Source: Melanocharis versteri (Eukaryota > Chordata > Aves > Passeriformes > Melanocharitidae). Taken from it: 64,000 nt of DNA. The position numbers and the translations under genes are program-made. The stretch is taken from assembly GCA_013397845.1 (NCBI GenBank), contig VZTG01003221.1, positions 62,001 through 126,000 on the forward strand. Reading direction: 5' to 3'. Shown here piece after piece: positions 34,507 to 46,205 of the stretch. Numbering within the stretch: position 1 is the stretch's first letter; each line of letters starts with the position of its first letter. The notes beneath the pieces are model-generated. The model saw nothing but the letters and a program-made list of their open reading frames with translations, ran no database searches and was not told the origin of the DNA.

Positions 34507-36600
34507 GTGAGCAGCTGCCCCTTTGTCCTGGCACTGCCTGGGGAGCCACTGTCCCCTCTGTCCCCAGGCCAGTGTCCAGCCTGGCTGCTGCATCCTGCTC
34601 ACCGAAGGTCCGTGGCTTTCCCGGGTGGGATGGAGGATTTGAAGTGGAATTCCAGTGGAATTACTGCCTAAGTTGCTGAGCGATGAGATTTTTAAAGAAT
34701 CAGGGTGCTCTGGAGTAGCTGGCACTTGCTCTCTAATTATTAGTGCTTATCACTGATGGATGAAATTATTGCGGATGCTTTTGTTGCCTGGTGTTTTGGG
34801 GAGCTTGGGGTTTTTAGTGTCTGTACAGACTGTTTGGAAAGTGAGGTGTCACGTGGTTCCTGTGCACAAACTGCTTGCTCTGAGGGACTTTGCTCCTGGG
34901 GCAGTGGATTTTTGCACTACTGCTTGAGCCGAGCATCTTTGTACAGTGGATTCTTTTTGTTTCTCTGGTGAGATCCTCTGAAAACTGTCTGACTAGTGTG
35001 GGATAAATTCTCACAGTTCCAAACTACATATCCAGTTCTTGTAAGAAAAGATACAGCTCCTTTTCAGTCTAGTATTGAATTTTAAATTCAGTTTTATTTC
35101 AAAACTTGTCTTCGCTGAATACAGGGGGTTTGCCCACAGCTCTGAACATAGGAATACCACTGAAGCCTGGTGAAATGCTTGCTGTCAAGTAAATACTCCC
35201 CCTAAACTGTTTGGGGGTTTTAGTGACAAACTGAAGAGTTGTATGGTACTTCAGGAAAAAAACTAAAAAAAAAGAAAAAAAGCAAAAAAAAGCATGCAAC
35301 AGTATTCTGTCTCCTTGTTTATCAGTAAGAGGTAAAAAGAATTATATCCTGTTTTGTGCAAGGTCAACATCAGCCTTGTATTGAAGCATTGCTTCTTTAA
35401 ATGGAACTATGAAATTTACAGTTACAAAATGTGCTTACTGTACAAAGCCAGTTTAAAGGATTAGGTTCATAACGTCTGTACAAATCAATAGTGTCTTAGA
35501 ATTCAGATTTGGAAATTAGCATTTTGCTGGGATTTACAAGTATTGGTATAATCTTTCTATGCGAAAACTCAAAAGCTCTCCACAGAATCTTTCTACGATA
35601 GCAGTAATTATTAGTGCACAAGTTTTTCATTTCCATGGGTTATATTTTTTTTGAAAGCTGTGTGAAAGCTGCCTACAGATTTTCAAGAACCAAATCTTAG
35701 GAAAAAAAGGCAAATCCAAAATAACAACATCATCCGATGCTTCTATTTTACTACTATTTTTTTCATATTTGAAACATTTATATAATTTAATGGACATATC
35801 TGTTAGAACAAAAGTGTCTTTCAAAGGAAAACTAGTTTAGAAGATAATTTATGTAAATATAGGGTGCTCGTATTTATGAAGTCTAAAATATTTTCTGAAA
35901 TTGATGCTGGTCACTTTGTCTTTTGATAGTTTTTCAGTCTATATTAAATTGCAGATATTTTTAATGTTTTTATTATTGATCTAATTTTCAGAGGTGTCAC
36001 ATGTTTATCTAGAAGTGTAGAAGAGTAGCACCTTTTTCAGAAATGCACTTGCCTTATTTTCTAATTTTGAAAAATGAAATATATCAGTTAAATTATATTT
36101 GTATTCAAAGTAATCCCAGAAAGAAAATCACTGGAGGGTTCATACATAAATTTCTTGCTAATTATGTTTCACTCTCTGTCCTCTGAGACATGACGTTAAC
36201 AATATACCAGCACATCTGTTTGCATTCACATTTTACCAGTTACAAGTACTGAGAGAGGGTTGGTTTTTTTTAAATGATGTTACACTGTTTACATTTCTTA
36301 GTTTATTTAAGAGGAAGATAATTTTACCTTTGCGATGACTCGAACTCGACCTCCAAACGGGAATGAAAGGTTTCAATCATGTACAAATATACATTTGTGT
36401 GGCTGAGCTCCTGGCTGTGCAGGTCAGAAATGGAAAGGCACTGGTGTCTCCTTTTGCTGCAGTCTGATGCAGTTTCCTGAGCAGACGAGTGCAGCACGGT
36501 CTGTCCTGTGTGTTTGTGTGTGATGCTGCAGGACAACACACCAGTGATGTTTGGGTGTCCATCAGATTATTGGGCTAAAGCCAAAACAGCTCCAGGGAGC
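34507..36600. other. AT-rich non-coding sequence
   Basis: Intron- or UTR-like. A minus-strand frame at 36324-36539 ends near a donor-like site (complement of about 36321-36328) after a long open stretch, but nothing in it is recognised. Confidence 0.5.
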
Positions 36601-36654
36601 GTTCCCAGGAGTATTCCCAGGAGTATTCCCAGGAGTATTCCCAGGAGTATTCCT
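36601..36654 (+). repeat. 12-bp minisatellite, about 4.5 copies
   Basis: GTATTCCCAGGA units at 36611, 36623 and 36635, with partial units on both sides. Confidence 0.92.
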
Positions 36655-39490
36655 GTTGTTTGTTCTGGTTTTAGCTCACTGTGGTCCATATGAGAAACGT
36701 GATCTAAAATGATGTGTTCTTGAGAACTGAGATACAAGAGCGTTCCCATAGTTCCCTTCTGTAATATGCAAATAATCATGAATATCTGTATATTTTTGCA
36801 TTTTTGTGTGTGGTATATGTACTACCTCAGACAAATGCTGTAAAAAAACCATAATATTTTCATGGTTTCTATCCAAGCCACAATTCATTGGTAACCTACT
36901 TTAAATTCATCCCGCAACACCCCAAACTCTGAGAATCTGGCTGAGTTTTAGGTTTGGCTCTGGAAATCCTCCTCTAGCTGTTGTTAAGGGAACTTTGCAG
37001 CGTTCAGCTTCTGCATCCCTCAGGCAAACCCTGCTTTGCTGGGTGTCTTTAGTCCTTCCTGCCCTGAGAATGATCTAGCTGGTAAATATTTCAAGCTGGT
37101 GATAGTTCTGTGGGAGCAAACTCACCTGTGTATGTAAATTGCTTCTTTTCCATTCAGCAAAGGCTTGGCTAAATTCTACTTTGCTGTTTTGCCTTCCGAG
37201 TGCTGCAAGGTCGGGCAGGACAAGTGCTGAGCAATGTCCAGCCCCCCTCTGATGTGCCATACTGTATTTGCAAGTTTAAACTCATTTTTAAATAAGTATT
37301 GTAAGAAAACTCTTCTTCTTCTTCTTCTTCCGCGGTATCTCCACACACGCCCACGCATGCACACGAAATGTAAATAAAAAAAATAATTAAAATAAAAAAA
37401 AAAAATCAAAGCAGATGCAGCCAAACGCCTCAGCTTCAGGTGTCTCCAGGTCTCCTAGTGCTGCTTTTGTGCTCCAGGGAGGGAGCCTGTGCATCCTGCA
37501 GTCCTGCAAGCATGCACTGATGGCACTGGGAGAGCACAAAGGAGAAGGATTTGTTCTTGGAGTGCTTTGAGCACTGTTTGAGGTGATACATATGCCACAG
37601 AATGTGACCAATAACCTATTCCAGTTCAGTCAGTCTGCTACCATGCACCATTTGATTTCCCTTTTGGAAGTCATAGGACTCCTGATGCCAAAAAAAATTT
37701 AAAAAATAAAATTTAAAAAAAAAAAAAGGTGACAAAACTCATGCATTTCTATTTTTTAAACAGCTCTGTGTTTGTATGTAATGTTTAAAATAGGAATTTG
37801 ATGAAATCACAGCCTGGCCATTGTTAATCCATGTATTCTGGAAACTGTAATAAAGATATACATACCATGATTCTGGGAGATGCACCGATGTTTGACTTGA
37901 TGATCATGATTATTCCTATTGAGTACCATCACCTCAAAGCCTGGGTTTGCTGTATAAAATTGTCATGCTGAAATTACATTCCATTTTAGCTTACTGTCAT
38001 TTTATGGATTTCTGTCTTTTTTTTTTTTCACTGAGGTGTCAATTCTCTTTGACTTGAATTTGGGGAACAAGGTGCCTTTTCCAATGAAGAAGGATTTCAA
38101 AAACCAAATAATCCAAAAAAGTATATAATTAAAAACCCCCAACATCAAATGATGGTGATACCATTTAATTTTTACAAAAATGACAATAAAAGGGAATCGA
38201 TGAACAAATCCCATGGGTCCATATTTATTTTAAGAGGTTGGATTTCAGTATAGAATTTGTAAGACAGACACATGGACAGTTATTGTTGAGGTTTTCCAAA
38301 TTATTTCATTCATTCCCAAAATGGTTTTATCAGAACAGAAACATGACAGACTCTTCCCTTCAGAACTGTTACCAGAACAGACTGAACTGCACAGCAGTAT
38401 AGGGAGATAGCACTGAATTTTACTTAAAATTCTAATTGGATACAACCCTGATGAGTATGAGCAGCCATGTTGATACAACTCTCCTTAAGGAACTTTTGAT
38501 ATGTGGAAAAGACGTGCCCAGGGATGGTCAAAGGCACCATTTTATTTTTAATTAACTGAATTATGGTTGGAATGCACTATTTGGTAGATGAGGAAGCAGT
38601 AGAGGTTTATTTTCTTATGGGATTAACATGAAAAAAACCATGAAAACTTCGAAGTGCCAGCTATGAATGTGAAGGCTGTGATTGTCCTGAGTGAGAAGAA
38701 TGTAGGAATGGTGTCCTACATGTCCCATATTCTTGTTCCTTCTTTTTTGGGCAGACGTTTTTTGACTTTCTAGTGTGGGAGTCAGGGATTCCATCATCCT
38801 CCTGGAGCTTTCTGCCTCTGGGTGGAATCTGTCCTGAAACCAGCAGCAGGTGCCTCAATACCTCTCTCAGTGGGAATTTTTTCTGTTCCTCCACACGTGT
38901 TTGAGGAGCCCTGTGTGGGAACTGAAGGTTCCTGGCAGGGCGTGGTGCTCTGCCACATTTGCTCACATTTGGATATTTTCTGTCAGTCTGAGCTGCCCTC
39001 CTCCCCTCTATTGGTTCCTCAAATTTGGCCTTCCCACACTTCTGCAGAGAAGTCAATAGTACGGGGCTGTAGCAAAGTTATTAAAACGTTCAATTGACTT
39101 TCTCAGAATTATTTGATGAGCACTTAATGGCCTTAATTAATCCCATTCATTAGATATGAAGCTAAGATTAAGAAGGAAAATCCAAATAAGGGATTGGGGG
39201 TTTTTTTTGCCTGTAACCTGTGAGCAAACACTAATTTAGCCCAGTAAATTCACCAGGTGCTCAAAGGTGTTTATTGGTGATGCAGGTACCCTCACACGGC
39301 TCAGAAAGCTGTCCCATTTGTGGAAGAATTGTTACTGATCACACTTTCTCTAACGTTATTTATCTTCTGGAGTAGTAAAAAGAAAATTACTGCTGTGAAG
39401 AGGTAAAACCAAGAGCTATCCAAAGGTATATATAAAATAAGCTACTAATGAAATTTACATTAAAGAAGGAGCGTTTTAACTGCTCCACAG
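36655..39490. other. AT-rich non-coding sequence
   Basis: Holds a (TTC)n tract at 37311-37330 and A-rich runs at 37376-37405 and 37687-37727. No gene is recognised. Confidence 0.5.
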
Positions 39491-39578
39491 CTTGATTCCA
39501 CCCCCAGCCAGTGAAGACCTTCAGGATCTACCCCATCTCTGTGCTGAATTACAGTTACCCATATCCAAATCTAGTGAG
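39491..39578 (+). CDS. Candidate 88-nt internal coding exon
   Basis: Acceptor 'tgctccacag' ends at 39490 and a full-consensus donor, GAG|GTAAGT, begins at 39579. Only one frame is open: one base completing a split codon, then 29 codons (LIPPPASEDLQDL...ISKSSE) ending on a codon boundary. The exon at 44473 starts in the matching phase 0. The acidic, Pro/Leu-rich sequence looks protein-like but no family is recognised. The acceptor tract is only moderate. A second AG at 39506-39507 could shorten the exon. Confidence 0.3.
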
Positions 39579-42500
39579 GTAAGTTCTCCATTAAAAGCTA
39601 AGGCTTTTCATATAAAAAATTCTCCCAAACCTTCTGCAAGTGCCCACATAAATACTGAACTTTATATAAGCTTTTATTCTCGAAGCATTATTAATTGTGG
39701 GTTTTTTTAAATAATGGTAATATCAACCGTATGGGTTTATTAAAATTGTCCTTGCTTTCTTTAGCACCCTTTTCATGCTGATAGGGTATTTGTTGGTTTA
39801 TGACATTTATGTTTTCATCTCATTATTTCCTAGAAGCAGCTGATTCCCTTCCTCATAACCTGAAACTTAAAAGTACACTTAATTGTGGTATCAGGTGGTT
39901 AAAATTTTTTTTATAAATTCTTTTTCACAAACCTGGGCAGGGATTCTGTTGGGGAGAAGACGTTTCCAAGTATCTCCAAGTTCCTGTGAATTTAAGCAGA
40001 CAGGATGGAAGTGCCTTTTGAATCATCCCTGTTACGTTTGCACATCAGGCACGTAACAACAGTGAGCAGTCTGCAGTCATTCACCACAGCAGAACTTAAT
40101 TATTACTTTATTACAGCATTCCTACTCAATGGGATATTTAAAGCCCACACTGGTAGGAAAGAGCTCTCTCCAGTTGAGGAGAGTGGGAGACAAGCATCTG
40201 ACTTTTGAACAGTGAAGGATCAACAAAAGGAGGAAGCGGAGTGGTGATAATCAGCTGTCAGTCTGAGCTCTCAATCGTGCTGGCAAAAATACCTCAAGGA
40301 ACTTCGTGATTTACACATTTGGAAACGTTGTTGGAAAGCAGCATTTGGAATAACACATAATGCCAGGAAGGACAGAAAGAAAGAACGAGGAAGAACGAAA
40401 TCCATCCAGACCAGTGTTACAAAGTGATTTATGAAAGCTGGTGTTTCACAAAGCAATGAAAGCACAGAAACGCCTCAAAGAGAAAACACGGGCGTGGTGG
40501 CACAGAGAGGTGAAATCTGCTGTGTGAGGAGGGAGGGAGGGAGCGGCTCGGTGCTGTGGAGAATTTTATCATCCCACACAAGGTGCTGCTCAGCTCTCAT
40601 CCTGCAGCCTGCAGGGCCAGGATGTTTGTCCATGAGGGTGATGCTGCTGCACAGCCCGAGAGGTGCCCGTGGGGAGGGCAAAGACAGGGGTTCATTCACT
40701 CACTCGGCCAGAGCTGCCTTCCAAATGCCTGAGCTGCAGTTTTCAGACAGCCACCATTCTTTTCCTGCCTGCTGAGATTTGGTGGCCATGCTCAGCACTG
40801 CGCTGACAAAATGCAGTGCAAAACTTCCCTGCAAAATTCAGACAAAAGTCCCCATCTCTAAAGTGGGATGTTCTCTTCAGAGACCACTTAGGAACTGCCA
40901 TAAGCTTAGAAAACAAGTTTCTCTAATGTGATAATTTACAATATATAAAGCTGAAGTTAATTTAAAGGATGTTTCTTAATGATAAGGTGGAATTAGATAC
41001 CTAACTTTTAAAAATCTGAAATCAGAAGGAACTGCTTTGCCCCTGCAGTAGTTCTGTATTTCTTGCCAGATTTACACACCTGCTGAAGGGAGGGGCCTTC
41101 GTGCTTTTTTCACTTGGAGTTTTTCCAGAATATCACAGTCACAAACTGGACTAGACACAACTTACAAGAGGGGACAAAAACATAGCTGTGCCAATCAATT
41201 CAGCAGAAACTATTTCAGGTGCTTCTGGGGGCGTTTTGCATCTGCCCCTGTATTTTCTTCCTAAATCATTTCATTTTAGTAATCTTGCTTTTGCAGCAGC
41301 AGCCATTGAAAGAAGCACTGAATCACAGGCGGTATAATCCCTTTTACACAAAGGAACAATTTAAAAAGGACAAACTTCATTTTTCTGGGTTTCAGTGAAC
41401 TCTATCAGGGAAGTGTTGTCTTTCGCCTTGAGCTCGCCATGTGTTTTGCCCTGTAAAATCTGAATATTCCTGATTCCTACATTTGGCACAGGACTGACAT
41501 AGCAGATAAAAGGTCTCTTGATCTGTTCCCCTGTGTGGCCCAACAACTGATCCAGACTTGCAGCTACTTATCTGTGAGCCACAAGGCTCCAGTCTGAGGG
41601 TCAAGCTTAGATTCCTGGGAGGCAAAATTTAAAACACCAGATGCAACCTAAAGAGAGCCTGGAGGGCAACAAAAATGCATCTGTTGAACGCCAGCTCTGA
41701 GGTCTTGGTCTGGTTGGACTGTTAGAAAATTTTGGCCTTTGAATAAAGCCTAGTTATGCATATTATTAAGATATCTGGTAGAAAAGTTATGCCAGGTTTA
41801 ATTTTAGGTGTTGCAGACTTCTGGGATTATTCACTACCCAGGATTTTGCTGTTGCTCTCTGATTTCCCCATTATTGGCTTTCAGTTTGAGCCAGACTGAT
41901 GAACACTAATGCAGTGGGGAGAGGTGCATTGATCAGGGGAGGTGGGAGCTGAAGGAGATGAGCAGCAGAAGCCTTTAATGTAAATTCTTCCGTACAGCAA
42001 AACTGTATTTTTACATGTAGTTCCTTGTATAATCAAGGAAGCAAATTATATAAAACACAGATCTTTGATCATGAAGATGTTTTCCATGCAAAGCGTGCTG
42101 CTTTTCCTACATTAATATCCTGTTTGCTCCTAATGAAGGCAGAGCCTGCAATTTTTGTTACAATCCGGTACCAACACAGTCATCATTTTCTTTCACTTTG
42201 ATTTTAATCAGATTTCTTTCATGGGGGATCAGTTGCAGGTGCCTGAGTCTAGAAAGGAGCAGATGTGGAAGATCAGGTACAACCTGCTGGTTGATCTAAA
42301 CCGAAAGGTTTCTGTTGAACTTTAGGTGTTTTTCATCTGTGAAGCCAATTTTCCTTTTGCTGTGTGTTTTGTCCAGTGTTCTTTCAGTTGGTTTGTGCCT
42401 CTCCACCCCATTTCAGCTGCCACTGTGGGGGCTGCCCTTTGCAGAGCAGAAAACTGGAGTTCCCAGTGAACACCTGCATTTTCCACCTGGAAAAGCAAGG

Positions 42501-44472
42501 AATGTGCAAGAGAACGGGTGGGACAGTTTTCTAAAGACACAAAATTCAGCACAGGTGCTCCCAGTTTTCATGGCAGCAGCCCCTTCACTCCCACAGGCAG
42601 GATTCACCCAAGGATGTGCTGTTAAAACATCCTTCACTTCTCTCTGCTCCTCTGAAAATGGCTCTTAGCTGAGCTACCCACCTGAACAAGGTTCCACTCT
42701 GCTGGATTCTCACCCTTGTACCTTCCTGTGTTTCTTTCCCTAAAGCTGACACTCTTTCGCAGTGTGTTTTTCCTTCCTCACTCTCCAGAATCATCTTGTG
42801 AGCTGGTTACAGTGCAGAGAAACAGTTCTATGGACACCTCTGGGGGAGGCAGCATTGACCAGGGGAAAGGCTGACAGAAGTGTCATTGGTTTATTGATGC
42901 AGCACGCTAGGAAACGGAATATTGAGCCCTGAACGTGAGGAGTTTTTCCTCAGTGCAAGGTAAATACGTGTGGAGGGATGAGGGGATGTGCTCGCAGTGA
43001 GCAGTGACCAGGATTGCACCCATCCCTGCTGCCAGGGTGCAGAGCTGTGTTTCTCAGCAGGCTTTGCTCATCCTGGCAGACTGTAAATACATCAATCTCT
43101 CCCTGCCCAGCAGCGTGGGGTGGGAATCAGCAGTTTGGCCCCGGCTCATTTTTGGTGCGTTTTAACAGCGGCGCAATTAAAATCCAGTCTTTTGACTGTT
43201 TGTTTTCTCTCCTGCAGAGCAGCCAGGCCCCTGCCTGGCTGAATGTCCTTCCCAGGAAACCTCCTGAGCAGGAATGGATCTCATTCTGCAGGTGACAAAG
43301 TTAAATATATCCAAACCACCACCTCTGAGACCGCTGGGTTCACACCCAAACTGGGCCCAGCCTTTTTGCAAGACAGCAACACACAAACCCAGCACAGAGG
43401 CTGATTAAAAGCTCCACGTAGCTGGGAGCTGGCTGCAATTTAGGATACGAGCTGCTATACTGAGAGGCTGAAAACTGTAAACAGTATTTGCATTTTGTTA
43501 TGAATGTTTTGCATAACTTTCAGGATGTTTTCTTTATCCCCAAGTGGGTCTGTTTTGAGCCCGTAATGTGCTGTGGAGTTCCAGGAACAGGAAAATTTGT
43601 GGAGCACAAACAGGCCAGTATCACAGCAGACGTCGCAGTGTTCAAGCAAAGAGTGTTTTGCATCAAAAATGTGTATATATTTGCATTTTTGATGCCAAAA
43701 TCTACTTAATCGGCCCTGCAAATGGAGCCCATAACTGAGGCAGTGCAGAATTCTATGAAATTGAAAAGTTCTGTGTAATTTCTGAAAAACAAAGTCTATT
43801 TTGCACAGCTCTGACTATAGCTAATATTTAAACCAATTTAATCATCAGTGAACTAACATGGCAGAAGGACTCCGAGCTTCTTTAGCACTGTAAGTTTTTC
43901 ATGTCCCCAGCTCTGTGCAGTGTGCTTTTTTTTAACATTTCTTAATTAAACATTTATCCTATTTAATTGCCAGGAAAAGAAAAAAGTGCGGAAAGATTGA
44001 GATCTGAATTTTAAACATCCTGATTTTAGGTGTGTTGGTTTTAGTTCTCAGTTTTAAGGGGATTGCACTGGGGGAATCTCAGCACGAGATTCCTCTGGGA
44101 AGCCAAAGTTGCAGTTTCTCATCCCAGTTAAGGTGCCTGTTCTGGAGCTTGCTTTGGAAATGCACTCGTGATTACTGCCCAGAGTTGATTAAGAATTCCA
44201 GAGTTTTATTCCCAGAATCCTGACTTTTGAAAAAAACACTCTTTTCTCCAGAATGAGTTCTGTTTTCTAGTACTTGGGAGTCACCATAAATCGGTCCTCT
44301 GAGTTGAGTTCTACCTGGAAAAGGGAGTGACCTCCACCCCAAACCACCTTTAATCCAGTTAATTGTCATTGCCAACTGTTAATTCTTTCTTATGCAATAA
44401 TAAGATTTATCACATTATTTATTTCTCTTGCAATTCTCCTTGCTCATGTTGATTGATTCTTTTTTTTTTTAG
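39579..44472. other. Non-coding sequence, possible intron
   Basis: Lies between two candidate exons of the same strand and compatible phase. Contains an inverted repeat at 43660-43695. No transposon is recognised. Confidence 0.45.
43660..43695. repeat. Inverted repeat, 12-bp perfect stem
   Basis: GCATCAAAAATG (43660-43671) and its exact complement CATTTTTGATGC (43684-43695) flank a 12-base AT-rich loop. Pairing extends a few bases further with one bulge (TTTT against AAAA). Confidence 0.85.
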
Positions 44473-44635
44473 AGAACAAGTGTCTCCACTATCCAAATTC
44501 CACCACGTTCAGTCTTACCAGAATTGATTGGACAATGCAAACTAAACAGTGATTTTATACCCAGTGTGAAGCTCATGTCCCTGAGCTGAGGAGGTTAAAT
44601 ATGGGTGTGGAAACTGGCCTGGACTCCTCATGCAG
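44473..44635 (+). CDS. Candidate 163-nt exon with in-frame stop
   Basis: A long T tract and TTTAG acceptor end at 44472; a strong donor, CAG|GTGAGT, begins at 44636. In the phase left by the 39491 exon, the frame runs 38 codons (RTSVSTIQIPPRSVLPELIG...) to a TGA at 44587-44589. The stop lies 46 bases before the donor, just inside the usual 50-55-base limit for escaping nonsense-mediated decay. The other two frames are also open for a while, so coding is not certain, and a non-coding RNA exon is a good alternative. No family is recognised. Confidence 0.3.
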
Positions 44636-45548
44636 GTGAGTGATTATCAGTTTTCTCTACTGGCTGACACAAAGAATTTCTTGCTTGGGCTCAGAAAAAA
44701 AAAAGAAAAAAACGATTCCCCATTTTTTGGAACTGTGTTTATAAAGAACCCTGAATTTCAACACAGGATCAAAGGAAATATGTAATTTTAAGTCAGTAGT
44801 GTGGTTGGGTTTTTCCTTTTTTGCATTTACATTATTAAATTAAAAGGAGACCCTTCTTTCACAGAGTAAGAGAGAACTTCTTTGTCCTTCTATAAGCAGA
44901 ATTTCTTGTGTCAAAGGCTTAAGACATTTTGAAAATACTGTGACTGTGTTAATACATTTTGAATTCTGTGCTGTGATTGCAGGGGCTGCATTTCTAACCA
45001 GTGTCATTAGCCTGAGCAGGGAATCTCAGTCAAATGTCAGCATCTTGTCTGTGAGGTATTTCCACTCTTAAGTGTAGTGCAGAATGTCACTGTCATTCCA
45101 ATTAGTGCAGCTGATTGGTATTAAATTTGTTTCCTTTGACATACTGCAGTATTTTGCTTGCAGCCAGACATTTTGTGCACCACACAGAAACACCACATAA
45201 TAACAACAGACATTAAGGCCAGTGGCAGACAGGACCTCTAAGAACTGTCAGATAGAAGAAACCAACTTTCTAATTTTTGCAGTGTTCCAGCTCCATTTGT
45301 TGCAGCAATACTGACAGATATTTTAGGACAATACAGAGATGAAAACCACGCCATTTCCATTCCTGTGTTCCTGGTTTGCTGGGCAATAATATTAATTTGC
45401 TTTTCCACATAAGTACACTCATTTTTAACGCATAACGCGTTTGTCACTGTACATCCTTTGCCTAGGAAATTGAGGGGATAAAATTTAAAGTAAGATCCTT
45501 AACGTTGGTCCCCTTCTTCTAGAGAGGCTTCTGGCTTGGGCTTGTAAG
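44636..45548. other. Non-coding sequence
   Basis: No gene or repeat recognised before the CR1-associated block. Confidence 0.5.
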
Positions 45549-45664
45549 GCCTTGGAATCCCAGGGTCTGTCAGCAGGGTGGAGCAGTTCTCCTTCCCTGC
45601 AGGGATTTCAGTTTACGAGCTGAATTCATCCCGGAGTCACAGAATCACGGAATATTCTGGGTTG
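45549..45664 (+). repeat. 116-bp direct duplication, copy 1
   Basis: Equal in length to 45666-45781, with a few substitutions near its right end. Confidence 0.93.
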
Positions 45665-45665
45665 N
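45665..45665. other. Single-N assembly join
   Basis: The N separates two equal 116-bp copies, each ending in the CR1 tail. Confidence 0.9.
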
Positions 45666-45781
45666 GCCTTGGAATCCCAGGGTCTGTCAGCAGGGTGGAG
45701 CAGTTCTCCTTCCCTGCAGGGATTTCAGTTTACGAGCTGAATTCATCCTGGAGTTGCAGAATCACAGAATATTCTGGGTTG
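45666..45781 (+). repeat. 116-bp direct duplication, copy 2
   Basis: Second copy of 45549-45664; runs directly into the 56-bp array. Confidence 0.93.
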
Positions 45782-46035
45782 GAAGGCACCTGTAAAGATC
45801 CTCAAGCAGTCAGAGAATCACAGACTATTCTGGGTTGGAAGGGACCCACAAAGATCATCAAGGAGTCACAGAATCACAGGATATTCTGGGTTGGAAGGGA
45901 CCCACAAAGATCATCAAGCAGTTGCAGAATCACAGGATATTCTGGGTTGGAAGGGACCCACAAAGATCATCAAGCAGTCACAGAATCACAGACTATTCTG
46001 GGTTGGAAGGGACCCACAAAGACCATCGAGTCCAG
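45750..46035 (-). repeat. 56-bp tandem array made from a CR1 3' end
   Basis: ATTCTGGGTTGG recurs at 45771, 45827, 45883, 45939 and 45995, a strict 56-bp step. Each unit holds the CR1 tail octamers (ACAGAATC, reading ATTCTGTG on the other strand) followed by the first CR1 bases ('gggttggaagggaccc', 'aaagatcatcaa'). The last unit continues into a normal CR1 body. The array therefore reads as repeated copying of the element's 3' terminal 56 bp. Confidence 0.92.
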
Positions 46036-46205
46036 CTCCTGACCCTCCACAGTCACCCCAGGAATCCCAGCCCATTCCTGGAGCAATGTCCAAATGCTGG
46101 GAGGGAAACATTGGCTCAGCCGTGTCCCTCCTGGGGCTCAGAGGCATTTGCAAGGGATTTCCTTTGTTCAAGGGTGGAGGTGCAGGGAGAGAACCCTGAC
46201 GTCTG
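46021..46205 (-). mobile_element. CR1 LINE 3' fragment adjoining the array
   Basis: After the final unit the sequence continues as a CR1 3' region: 'catcgagtccagctcctgac', 'caccccaggaatccc' and 'gagcaatgtccaaatgct'. The element is 5'-truncated; the right limit is approximate. Confidence 0.8.
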
